22,289 nucleotides of DNA from Azolla pinnata. Lineage: Eukaryota; Streptophyta; Polypodiopsida; Salviniales; Salviniaceae. Made by a program: the position numbers and the translations under genes. The DNA lies in contig JBBBWG010009956.1 in the NCBI GenBank assembly GCA_037176905.1, positions 1 through 22,289 of the forward strand, written 5' to 3'. Under the pieces are notes generated by a model that saw only the letters and a program-made list of their open reading frames with translations, was not told the DNA's origin and did not search any database. This document shows, piece after piece, positions 1 to 9,124 of this stretch. Positions within the stretch are counted from its first letter, which is position 1, and each line of letters starts with the position of its first letter.

Positions 1-20
1 GTATTTTTTTTGTAAAAATT

Positions 21-41
21 CCCCCCCCCCCCCCCCCCCCC
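21..41. repeat. Poly-C homopolymer, 21 bases
   Basis: An uninterrupted run of 21 cytosines. Similar C runs occur at 429-442 and, inside the SINAT intron, at 5937-5954. Lengths of such runs are error-prone in both sequencing and replication. Confidence 0.9.
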
Positions 42-481
42 ACACAAACAAATCATATCTATATCTATATATATACATATATACACTCATACTTGCTCTC
101 TTTACACTTTAGTAGGGAATAAGAAGGTTTGCTCCCCCTTTATATATATATATATAGATAGATAGATATAGATATTATATGTTGTAGAATGCCATAATTG
201 AGACCCTAATAATAACATGCCAGCCAAGTGGGGGCAAGCATGCCAACTCTAGCACAATCCTAAACTCATTCAGCTCCAAGAAGAATCTCAGGGAGGACAA
301 AGAGAAGAAGAAGAAACTCCTTATGCTTGTTAGTACTATTAGCATTACTTGTTAGCCCCATTGCCATAAGAATCATCATGGATTTGATTGACTGTTTCAA
401 CCAGCATCATCATCAAGAGGGCCCCCTTCCCCCCCCCCCCCCGCCTCGGGAGTAGTGTTTTTGTAAAAAAAAATCTTTCGG

Positions 482-502
482 CGATCGATCGATCGATCGA
501 TC
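482..502. repeat. GATC tetranucleotide repeat
   Basis: About five tandem GATC units. The same tetranucleotide is the core of the minisatellite at 8449-8730. Confidence 0.85.
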
Positions 503-983
503 TCGAACGAAATATGGAAATGACACCAAATGGGAACATGAACAACAGCAAACATGCAGCATGAGACCCCCCCCCCATCCCCCTTAACAAACAACAAACC
601 CCCTCTGACAAAACACACAAAAAAAGACCAGCTCAAAGCTCGATCTTTTGCCCATCATAGCGGTCGAAGAAAAACGCTCGCGTCGGGCGAAGCCAGCGAA
701 TCGTACGAGAATGCCCACTTTCAAGTGTGTGTGGCTTGCATTGTTCTCTGTCATCATGTCTATTGCGAGAAAAAAAAATAATGCTTGCAGTAGTTGCAAC
801 AACAACAACAACAACCACCAAACGCTATATGATATATATATATATATACACAACGGAGTTTTGTGTATCCCACCAGTGCAGGCAATAAAGGCAATTTGGC
901 TGGAGATCATTTCCCACATAATTAGAGGAAATTTTTCAAGAATGCGACCCAACTGCGAACAATGGTCATTCCAGAGGATATGG

Positions 984-1027
984 AAGAAAAAAAAAGAGAA
1001 AGAAAGAAAGAAAGAAAGAAAGAAAAA
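984..1027. repeat. GAAA/AAAG microsatellite
   Basis: A purine-only tract dominated by the GAAA tetranucleotide. There is no gene nearby. Confidence 0.85.
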
Positions 1028-2010
1028 AGCTCCGTTCTATACTCTGGTTAACACGACACCCAAGTGGAATTACCCCACCACCAACACACTTTCTCTTCCC
1101 AAGTGAAGTGATCGATGTATCTGTCGTAAGTAACTGGATCATGTTGGTTAATTTCTGTACAAACAGCCTCACTTGATGTAGTCCATCGGACGTGTTTTTT
1201 TTGTTTTGTTTTGTCACTGTAACTAACGAAAGGATAATTCTTTAAAAAACAGGGGCCGAAATTCTTGTTTAAAAACAGCAGCTCTCTATTGTTCTCCCCA
1301 CCTCTATATCCCATCTGTAGATTCTCCGGCCGTTTTTTTTTTTCTTTCCTTTTATCCCGTTAGATTCTCATCCTTACCTCTCGTAACAAAAGTACGCCAT
1401 GATGCGTAGATCGCCCCCACACGATCCGGAATGCGGTTTAAAACAGAGCGCTGAGAGTCTGTCGGAAAAGAAAAAAAAAACAACAAACTGAAATCGGAAG
1501 GTTTAACCAAAAACAAATTAAAACAACAACAAGAAGAAGATTAGTTTCGAACGGATTTCCAACGTTTTCCGGACGAATGATGCGTCGTCGGAATCGGGGG
1601 ATTCCTATTATTATTATTATTTCCTCCTTTGTCTTCTCTTTCTTTTTTTTTATCTGAAACAAACAAACAAAATTTTCATAAAGAGCTCATTTTCAACTTT
1701 ACAAATGGCACAGAATTTGTCTTCCTATTTTGATTTCCAGTCCCTTTTTCTTTGTGTGTTTTGTTTTGTTTTGTTTTTCGAAATGTCTCTCGGGTTTGGG
1801 GGCAACAGGGGCTGAATATAACGTCCGTCCGTTTTGTCCGTCCGTCCGTCCATCGTGTGAATATAAACGCACGGACAAAGTGAAAAACGAAGAAGAAGAA
1901 GAAGGAAATGCTTCAAAAGCGCTCGAATTCGAAAGATGTCCGGAATTGGTTAGAATGTCAACAAGTCCGTACAACATGCAACAATAACAACAACATGCAA
2001 CAACAATAAA

Positions 2011-2145
2011 TGGGTTTAGGGTTTAGGGTTTTGGGTTTTGGGTTTCAGGTTTAGAGTTTGGGGTTTAGTGTTTAGGGTTTCGGTTTTAGAGTTTGGGGTT
2101 TAGGGTTTAGGGTTTCGGGTTTAGAGTTTGGGGTTTAGGGTTTAT
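2011..2145 (+). repeat. Degenerate TTTAGGG telomere-like array
   Basis: About 19 heptamer-like units derived from the plant telomere repeat TTTAGGG, with many variants (TTTTGGG, TTTCGGG, TTTAGAG, TTTGGGG). The G-rich strand is the plus strand. The divergence suggests an old interstitial array, not an active chromosome end. It abuts a conserved spacer at 2143-2192 and then a CAT repeat. The same order recurs immediately downstream. Confidence 0.85.
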
Positions 2146-2202
2146 GGCACCCGAGCAGAGTGTAGACATGGACCCTGTGGCTTATTGTGCATCGTCCTCA
2201 CC

Positions 2203-2243
2203 AGCACCATCATCATCATCATCACCATCATCACCATCAACAC

Positions 2244-2299
<56 letters not shown>

Positions 2300-2300
2300 A
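2203..2300 (+). repeat. CAT trinucleotide array, first copy
   Basis: A nearly pure CAT/ATC repeat of about 100 bases. It follows the first spacer and precedes a CAA-rich junction leading to the second telomere-like block. Confidence 0.9.
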
Positions 2301-2321
2301 CAACAACAGTAGCAGCAACAA

Positions 2322-2372
2322 ATGGGTTTAGGGTTTAGGCTTTAGGCTTTAGGGCTTAGGGCTCAAGGTTTA
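2322..2372 (+). repeat. Second degenerate TTTAGGG block
   Basis: About seven heptamer-like units (TTTAGGG, TTTAGGC, CTTAGGG). It is preceded by a CAA-rich stretch ending AAATGGG, as is the first block. It is followed by a second copy of the spacer carrying the shared core CATGGACCCTGTGG. This shows that the whole composite was duplicated. Confidence 0.8.
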
Positions 2373-2429
2373 TGGCACTCGAGCAGATAGACAGGCACAG
2401 ACATGGACCCTGTGGTTTATCGTGCATTG

Positions 2430-2439
2430 GCAGCATCAA

Positions 2440-2477
<38 letters not shown>

Positions 2478-2734
2478 CCATAACCAGCATCACCATCACC
2501 ATCACCATCATCATCATTGTCATGACCATCATCATCATCATCATCAACCATCACCAGCATCACCATCATCATCATCATCACCACCACCATCACCATTGCC
2601 GGCATCATCATCATCATCATCATCATCACCACCATCACCATTGCCAACATCATCATCATCATCATCATCATCACCACCATCACCACTGCCAGCATCATCA
2701 TCATCATCATCATCACCATCATCACCATTGCCAG

Positions 2735-2784
<50 letters not shown>

Positions 2785-2807
2785 ACCATCACCAGCATCA
2801 GCATCAG

Positions 2808-2839
<32 letters not shown>

Positions 2840-3140
2840 ACCATCACTAGCATCAGCATCACCATCACAATCATCATCATCATCACCACCACCACCATCA
2901 CCATCACCGTCATCATCATCATCATCATCAACCATCACTAGCATCAGCATCAGCACCATCAGCATCATCAACATCATCATCAACCATCACCAGCATCACC
3001 ATCACCATCATCATCAGCATCATCACCACCACCACCATCACCATCACCGCTGTCATCATCATCATCATCAGCATCATCATCATCACCACCACCGCCATCA
3101 CCATCACCGTCGTCATCATCATCATCATCATCATCATCGA
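2430..3140 (+). repeat. CAT-based satellite of about 0.7 kb with internal minisatellite
   Basis: CAT/CAC repeats run for roughly 700 bases with internal higher-order structure. The marker ATTGCC (once ACTGCC) recurs at 2595, 2640, 2685 and 2727, spacings of 45, 45 and 42 bases. A second marker, CAACCATCACYAGCATC, recurs about five times between roughly 2546 and 3000. Open frames over this tract are poly-His, poly-Ser, poly-Ile, poly-Met or poly-Asp and reflect the repeat itself. I do not call a gene. Confidence 0.9.
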
Positions 3141-3235
3141 TGTATATTGGGAAGGCCCAAAGTTTTTTTTCAAAAACATTCGAAACAGACATTGCAATTC
3201 GGAATCTATCACAAGTTTGTATATATGCATGTACG

Positions 3236-3298
3236 CATGCATGTGATTGTGTATATGTATGCATGTATGTGATTGTGTATATGTATGCATGCATGTAA
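3236..3298. repeat. 26-base tandem repeat, about two copies, ATGCATG-rich
   Basis: The segment TGATTGTGTATATGTATGC occurs twice with a period of 26 bases (starting near 3244 and 3270), flanked by GCATGCATG. There is no coding potential. Confidence 0.75.
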
Positions 3299-3309
3299 GT
3301 GTATACACT

Positions 3310-4474
3310 CCAGATATCTTCGGAATTCGAGTGGGCAATTATTTCCGCCCTGCAAAACTTGCGATGCATGCATGCCGATTCCTTCAGCTGACAATCATGT
3401 AATGTGCTCCCCTCGAGAACCTGATCGAGATCGTGTCGAGCCTGGAACATTCCCTCCAACAAAAATCGGCCAAATGCAATCTGCGATCCAATCATCGAAT
3501 TCAGGCTTCGTGCCGCAGATTTCCCTTCTGCTCTTTTCTTCCCTTTGTTTTTTTCTTTTTTACCGCACTTTATGCCCAACAGCCGAAACCGAAGTGACTC
3601 CGATCCCACTCCGACTCCCATGATCTTTTCACTGGCTTCTTCCCGATGCAGAAAAGATCTATCAAAATATTGTCCCTTCGATGCTTTTCCGCATCCTGTC
3701 TGTCGAGTTTGTCAACAAGTAGAAACAATTATATGTTTCCGATTCGCGCCAGCAAGTAGAAACGATTACATGTTTGCGGCGAGTCACGACTCTTGTACGA
3801 TTACATGGGAGTTCTAAACAAGCCTATAGAGCATCTTACTTCCCACAAGGACTTAAACTATTTCTGTAGAAACCATGGATAAAAAACAAACTGGGGTTGA
3901 GCAGACCTTACCTTCAGAGCATTTTATCTTTTACCAAGAAGATGGAGAGCATCTCTCGATTCCAACTTGGTAACCTGCACTTATAAATGCACTCAAAAGC
4001 ACTGCAATCTATCCAAACTGACCAAATCAACTCTCTGTTGCATGTCCAAATGTAGCATACAAAGAAGAAGACGTTATAAACTATGCTGATGAGTTCATAA
4101 TTGCAATCAAACTGCAGCTGATGAGTTTCAGCCTTGAATGACAACATTGAACTGGTCCAACTCATGTATAGTACTTGCTACCACATATTGTGTTCCGTGT
4201 TCGAATCCTGCAACCCAGGAGCAGTTTCGCATTTACCTCACGAGATCAGCATGTTTCGAAGACACAAACTGTCCTGACCAAATTTCATTTTGACAATCAA
4301 CGTTTTGTGATGTGCTGCTGCTTTCTTCATTTCTCTTTTACAAGTATGTAAAATATAAATCATGCCGGCAACAGCAAAAATACCCATCTTCCCCATCAAA
4401 CAAATCGAAGTCGCAGCAAAGAAACTGGAAACATTTTTTACAGGACTATACTATATACCTCTTTTTGTACAAAA
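3310..4474. other. Intergenic / 3' flank of SINAT gene
   Basis: No coding region can be supported. The part nearest 4474 probably contains the SINAT 3' UTR (minus strand). A 26-base imperfect direct repeat lies at 3716-3741 and 3753-3778, with three mismatches. An open frame at 3914-4165 (minus) matches no family I recognise. Confidence 0.6.
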
Positions 4475-6913
4475 CTACTGATCTTTCCATATTCTTCCAG
4501 TAACTCTAAGTTTGAGTTCTTTCCTATCGCTACCGGAAAAGAGCAATGCAATGTTCCTATGGATTATCAACCCATCATGGCTATCTCGAACCTTCCTGTG
4601 ACTATCTCGAATACTTCTTGGGGCACCCTGCCATATGAGTTTCCTACCATTCGCACCAGCTTCTAGACAATAACTGTATCTATTTGCTTCACTTTCATCA
4701 CCCATAAATTGCAAGAAAGCCATATATACTGGTGCAGTTCCTAGTTGGAATGCCTCAAAGTGCAAGCAAAAGTTCTGCCCAAAACAGCTGAACACCTGCA
4801 TTGGCAAAACTATTGCATTTCGTTAACTTAAACATAATAATTCATCAACAATAGTATCCTGTATTGCCGCCCTGGCATTACTTACAGTGAGCATCCAAGT
4901 AGCATTCTGCACTTGTTGGGGGTTGGATTTCACATACCGATGATTGAAAGTGCAGCCGTTATGCATGTCCACCTTATGATCATCTCTCAAATGCGAAACC
5001 AAAGTTGCAACATCTCCCATAACAGAGCATTCTAGGCCCGTGTAAGGACAACTGTAAGGTCTAAACTTACAAGCAGCCTCATGCTTTGGTATGCTGTAGT
5101 ACGGAAAGGTTTCGAGACATCCATGGCTTTGATATTTGCATGACAATTCCAGTGACTCTGCAACTTTTTCCAAAACGAGACATCTTATATTGCCAAGTTT
5201 ATGCCGGCAAATGGGGCAGCGATTATGCACCCTGACCTTGCAGTTGGAGCATAACGTGTGCCCGTTGGGACACTGGAAAATACGGCCAAACAAAATATCG
5301 ATCATATTTCAGAATACTTTACATAGCATAGAAATCATACAGCACAATGATTGATATATCCTGAAATAGGACCTCTCTTTTTGCTGTCATCGACAGTGTT
5401 TATCTATAACATTTTCTCAAAACAATTTAACCTATCCATCTGTAATATGGAAACAGGTTGTCATTTTGAAACACTGAAAGTTTTTATCTCATAGTTCATG
5501 TTTATAGTTAAGGCATGTTACTCTAAAGAAGCTTTACACAATGCGAAGCACCCTTCTGATTAAGACTTCAAATGGATCTGGAAACATGATGGTAACACCG
5601 AGGGACTAAACTGATAATGTTACCAGGAAAAACAGCAAAAGTTCAAATGTATTCTTATAGTTCTCACGAATCAACCAGGAAGGGAAACAATCATGAAAAC
5701 TTGACCACAATTATCAACTGACATGGGTTTTCTTTCAATAATCACTTCACTGCTCAATGGTCTGGCCTCGGTTTCAAAGCCAAAAATCAGTTTCACTGGA
5801 CGATTTCTTCCTAGGATTTGACATATAGCTGCTGGTGGCCCCTATGGCATTAGCTAAGTCTAGAAGGGTTGCCCCCATCACATACACGAGACATTCCTAC
5901 AGCAAATGTGTCGGGTGTTTTCTTAATTTTCTCTCTCCCCCCCCCCCCCCCCCCAAACTATCTCTACCTCTGATTAACTCAGGTAACAGCTCAACAGAAA
6001 TTTTCATGACAAAGAACTAAAACGTTTATTTTGTTATAGCTTGAAGCTGATGGGCTGGAAAAAACCATGCACTTCTTTGAACAATTCAATGGTCTATGAC
6101 TTACATTTACGGGCTTTTTACACGGTTAAACTTTAAAGCAGCTTAGTTTAATGATTTCAAGGTTTGTTTTGGTTTGGGCCGAGTTTCAAAATGTTTGGTA
6201 TAAGCTTATCAAACCCCTACTCCAACAGTTGCAGATTATTGATCACAATTTGAAATTTCTGCAATAAGACGGAAACTCCCACTATCAAAATAACTACCCA
6301 CATCACAACGCAAGAAGACTTCAATCTTCTAGCCACAGACTTATCCGAAATGCATCCAGCTTCTCCAAGGTTTCATATTCTTTAGAGAGAATGAAGAAAG
6401 CTTTTGGCTTATAAATAATACCATAAAAGAACCATGTATCTATCTATACTCCATAGGACCAAAACCAAATCTTGAATCTATGAGAATGCGCAGCAAACAA
6501 GAAAAGCTATGAGCGTAAAATCTCCATCTAGACTATGTTTGTTAGACACGAAGATCATAGGGTCAAAAACTAATACACAAGAATGCAATGTGCATACTGT
6601 AAACATGTGAAAAAGCTCATTATTATTGTTAGATAAGAAGAAAAATGCAGAATCGTAGGGTAGAAATCATGTTTAGTACCTGATGGATCGGAGGGTACAT
6701 GGATTTAATGCAAACTGGGCATTCGAGCAGCTCATGAACACAATTGTTTGGCAAGATGGGTACCTTTCTTGGGTCAGAAAGGTCCACCTTTGGTACAGAT
6801 ATACAGCTCCTATCTCCACCAGCTTTCGCACCAGAACCTCCTGACTTACTATCTTTCATCGATGCTTTGAATGCCTCCAAGAATGCTGTTTTCAGAGCCA
6901 TGAAATATCGCAT
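4475..6913 (-). CDS. SINAT-type E3 ubiquitin ligase (SINA/SIAH family)
   Basis: RING-type E3 ligase that transfers ubiquitin to substrates through its SINA domain; 313 residues, close to the usual SINAT length. The coding exons are complement(6680-6913), complement(4886-5272) and complement(4475-4795). Both introns (1,407 and 90 bases) are GT-AG and phase 0. The C3HC4 RING has C65, C68, C79, H83, C86, C89, C97 and C100, and is split by intron 1 after H77-Q78. Two SINA zinc fingers follow: C123/C130/H142/C146 and C153/C160/H172/H177. The C-terminal TRAF-like substrate/dimer domain runs from about residue 180 to the end (…RVTGRIWKDQ, stop at 4475-4477). The start at 6913 is the first ATG after an in-frame TGA (6941-6943); M5 (6901) is an alternative. 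The N-terminal 55 residues are unlike any I know, as is common for this family. Family assignment is secure; which SINAT subgroup is not determined. Confidence 0.95.
5273..6679 (-). other. SINAT intron 1
   Basis: A 1,407-base GT-AG intron that interrupts the RING finger between Q78 and C79. It contains an 18-base C run (5937-5954) and no recognisable gene or mobile element. Confidence 0.85.
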
Positions 6914-6917
6914 AAAC

Positions 6918-7261
6918 CTATGTCCTTTTACTACACAATTTCATCTTTGATTGAGGAAAGCGAACGAGGCATTCCATATTTGAGGCACCTGAAATTATTA
7001 GTTTGAAAGCATGGATTCGGTGACTCGATAATTTTCTATTCTTTCTTCTCTCACTACTTTATTTCTTATCAATAGCCTGCAAGAAGATAATATGCGCATA
7101 CAAGCAAACACACACAAAACGGCAGAAGGATAACATAGCAGATCAGCTATACGCATAAAAGTCAGAAACAATGAATGAAATTATGTAGATGGATGGTTTT
7201 GGTTGATCTATAGCCTTAACGTGAAAAAACCCACTAGGATGAAAGACGAAAACAGCTTACA
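6918..7261 (-). promoter_or_regulatory. SINAT 5' leader with probable UTR intron and uORFs
   Basis: A donor-like GTAAGC at 7255-7260 and an acceptor TTTCAG ending at 6989 (both read on the minus strand) suggest a 5'-UTR intron of about 272 bases. The leader exon then runs from 6988 to the start codon at 6913. It contains an ATG at 6975-6977 that opens a 19-codon uORF ending at 6918. The predicted junction makes a further ATG (bases 7262, 7261 and 6988) opening a 19-codon uORF in another frame, ending at 6931. The splice sites are inferred by eye. Confidence 0.45.
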
Positions 7262-7380
7262 TGTCACGAGCTGATTTCCGGTTAACAGTGTGGAGCGGCG
7301 AGACCTTGATACGCGACGACACTTGCCCGCCTATACACGAGATAAATAGAAAACTCCCTTCGTTTCCCAAGAAAGAGCTT

Positions 7381-7676
7381 TGATGGATGGAGTCTTTGAA
7401 AAATCTTGGGAGCAGCGCACATCGAAAATTCAAAAGAAAAGCAGGGAATGCAGGCCAGGCCGCAATTACAGAAGTTTCAAATCAGGGTTGATCAAGGCAA
7501 AATCGACGAGCTTTGAAGGAGGAAAAAGGAACATCTGCGAGCACAGCAGGAAAAAGCTCTGCACAAAAGCGCGTGTAGTGGGCGAATGGGTCGGGGCAAG
7601 CTTTTTTCAGGCTGCTTTTTTCTGTGTGTTCTTCCTGCTTTTTTTTGTTCTTCTTGTGCTTTTTACAAACACAACT
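7381..7676. other. Upstream flank of SINAT gene
   Basis: Probable promoter region of the minus-strand SINAT gene. No clear TATA box or gene is seen. An open frame at 7380-7742 (plus) runs into the telomere-like repeat, has no family resemblance, and is not called. Confidence 0.4.
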
Positions 7677-7760
7677 AAAACCCTAAACCCCTTAAACCCT
7701 AAACCTAAACCTCTTTCAACCCTAAACTCCTTAAAACCCTGAACTTTAAACCCTAAACCT
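7677..7760. repeat. Degenerate CCCTAAA telomere-like block (telo-box cluster)
   Basis: About 9-10 imperfect CCCTAAA units, the reverse complement of TTTAGGG. They include exact AAACCCTAAA at about 7750-7759 and close matches earlier. The block lies between the divergent SINAT and MLO genes. AAACCCTA is the plant telo-box bound by TRB-type Myb proteins; a regulatory role here is inference. Confidence 0.8.
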
Positions 7761-7763
7761 TCC

Positions 7764-7829
7764 TGATCATGATGATGATGATGATGATGGTCATGATGGC
7801 GATGATGATGATGACGATGATGGTGACGG
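7764..7829. repeat. GAT/ATG trinucleotide repeat
   Basis: Imperfect ATGATG/GATGAT repeat directly after the CCCTAAA block. Read on the minus strand this is a CAT repeat followed by TTTAGGG units, the same neighbour pairing as at 2203-2372. Confidence 0.85.
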
Positions 7830-8448
7830 CATCACCGGTTTTTGCAGATCGGCGAGAACAAATCGCAATGTTGGACGTCTGCGGCCGATCGTTCGTGTCG
7901 TTGGCATTCGTTTCCGTCCGTTGATCTGGCTGCTAGTTAACTAGATTCGACGAGGAGATGGGATTCTGTATTATGCTTTTGTTCGCGGCGGAGGTAGCTA
8001 GCTTAGCTAGCTCCGTTCCGGACAAAGAAGAGCACGGAAATGAGCTGATAATGTACTGTTTTATGTTTTCTTTTTTAGAATTTTATCGGGGCCGCTGCTT
8101 GCTCCGTTTCGAAGGCCTCGTGAGCACCGGTTTCTCTTAATCTGCTTCGGAAGACGCCCGAAAAACACGGCCGGAAGATTAAGTTTCGGTGTCGCAGTCG
8201 GCTGATGATTGGGGATCGCCTCAAAGAGTGTGGGAAAGAATTCTCGGAGTTTATGGCCCGTGCCTTTAAATGGTCGGCGAACAGAGCGCTCGATGAACAG
8301 CAGTCGGCTCCAACTACACTTCGATCGGTCTTATGCAGAATTATGATGCGAAGACAGGGAAGAATACGTGCGATATACAGGAGCTGATTACAAACGGCGG
8401 ACCTCTTATGGAGAGTGCGATGATGGACAACGTCGAAGACTGTTCGGC
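7830..8448. other. Intergenic between SINAT and MLO
   Basis: No gene supported. Short open frames at 7958-8140 and 8205-8387 (plus) show no family resemblance. Confidence 0.5.
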
Positions 8449-8730
8449 GATCGATCGATCGATTGAACAGAGCAGAGGTCGATCGACCAATCGATCGGCT
8501 CACAGATCGAACAACAAAGGTCGATCGAGCGGAATCGAACAGCAAGGGCCGATCGATGGAGCGGAATCGAACAGCAGAGGTCGATCGATCGGCAAATCGG
8601 CCGAGTGGAATCGAACAGCAAAGGTCGATCGATTGGCAGATCGGCCGAGTGGAATCGAACAGCAGAGGTCGATCGATCGAGCAATCAGCACGATACTGAT
8701 CGAACAACAAAGGTCGATCGATCAGTATCA
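8449..8730. repeat. TCGATCGA minisatellite, about seven copies
   Basis: The core ATCGAACARCARAGGTCGA, followed by TCGA, recurs near 8463, 8506, 8533, 8566, 8611, 8653 and 8698 with small substitutions. Spacings range from about 27 to 45 bases because of insertions such as GGCARATCGGCCGAGTGGA. Every copy carries the palindrome GATCGA/TCGATCGA. Open frames on both strands are repeat artefacts rich in Arg, Ser, Asp and Ile. Confidence 0.85.
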
Positions 8731-8933
8731 GCAGGCTATGTAGACGACGGTAAACGACGCATGCGCAGGCACATGCACATGCACATTACACATGCCACCA
8801 CAACCATGTCCATATGTATGTGCATGCGCATGCCACCATGACCACGTGCATCTATGTATGTACATGACACACACATGCCATAGACACACACAAGGAAAAT
8901 GTGGTAGTTGGTAGGTACATTCTTGTGGATGTA

Positions 8934-8976
8934 TGCATGGCATGGCATGCATGGCATGACATGCATGACATGCATG
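8934..8976. promoter_or_regulatory. CATGCATG (RY-motif) cluster upstream of MLO
   Basis: Three exact CATGCATG octamers (8946-8953, 8960-8967, 8969-8976) and one extra TGCATG (8934-8939) lie about 150-190 bases before the MLO start codon. CATGCA(TG) is the RY element recognised by plant B3-domain regulators. The surrounding 8760-8930 is also rich in ACATGCA and GCATGC, so simple-repeat origin is equally possible. Confidence 0.45.
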
Positions 8977-9044
8977 AGCACACGAGACAGAGCATCAGTG
9001 CTCTTCGCCGCTTTCCCTCTTCTTCCGCCATCGCCATTGCAGAG

Positions 9045-9120
9045 CTTCTTCTTCTTCTTCTTCTTCTTCTTCTTCTTCTTCCTCCTCCTTCTTCTTTCTT
9101 TCTGTCTTCTTCTTCTTCTT
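9045..9120 (+). repeat. CTT repeat, probable MLO 5' leader
   Basis: CTT/CCT pyrimidine tract ending five bases before the MLO start codon. CT-rich leaders are common in plant transcripts, so this is likely transcribed as 5' UTR. Confidence 0.75.
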
Positions 9121-9124
9121 GGCG

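Larger units (their letters stand above)
1..1970. other. Gene-free, microsatellite-rich stretch
   Basis: I find no coding region with family resemblance here. The stretch holds a 21-base C run (21-41), AT/ATCT repeats (about 56-90), TA then GATA repeats (about 138-175), a second C run (429-442), GATC repeats (about 482-502), a short TA repeat (about 833-848), a GAAA repeat (984-1027) and an ATT run near 1607-1620. Open frames on both strands are made of low-complexity sequence and have no recognisable domain. Confidence 0.7.

Noticed and set aside
648..1106. 152-codon open frame
   Set aside because: It crosses CAA, TA and GAAA microsatellites and shows no resemblance to any protein family.
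2577..2740. CRISPR-like regular spacing
   Set aside because: Spacers are themselves CAT repeats, and the window is a plant nuclear region with introns.
2144..2941. Long open frames giving poly-Ser, poly-His, poly-Ile, poly-Met and poly-Asp proteins on both strands
   Set aside because: They are translations of the CAT satellite in different frames, with no domain, splice context or start-region support.
7380..7742. 120-codon open frame upstream of SINAT
   Set aside because: Lies in the probable SINAT promoter, ends in CCCTAAA repeats, and has no family resemblance.
8075..8743. Overlapping open frames of 60-211 codons on both strands across the TCGATCGA repeat
   Set aside because: The repeat lacks stops in several frames at once, so openness is not evidence of coding. 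Products are low-complexity Arg/Ser/Ile/Asp strings.
9119..9124. Upstream in-frame start at TTG for MLO
   Set aside because: The ATG at 9125 is the first proper start after the CTT leader and gives the usual short N-terminus before helix 1.
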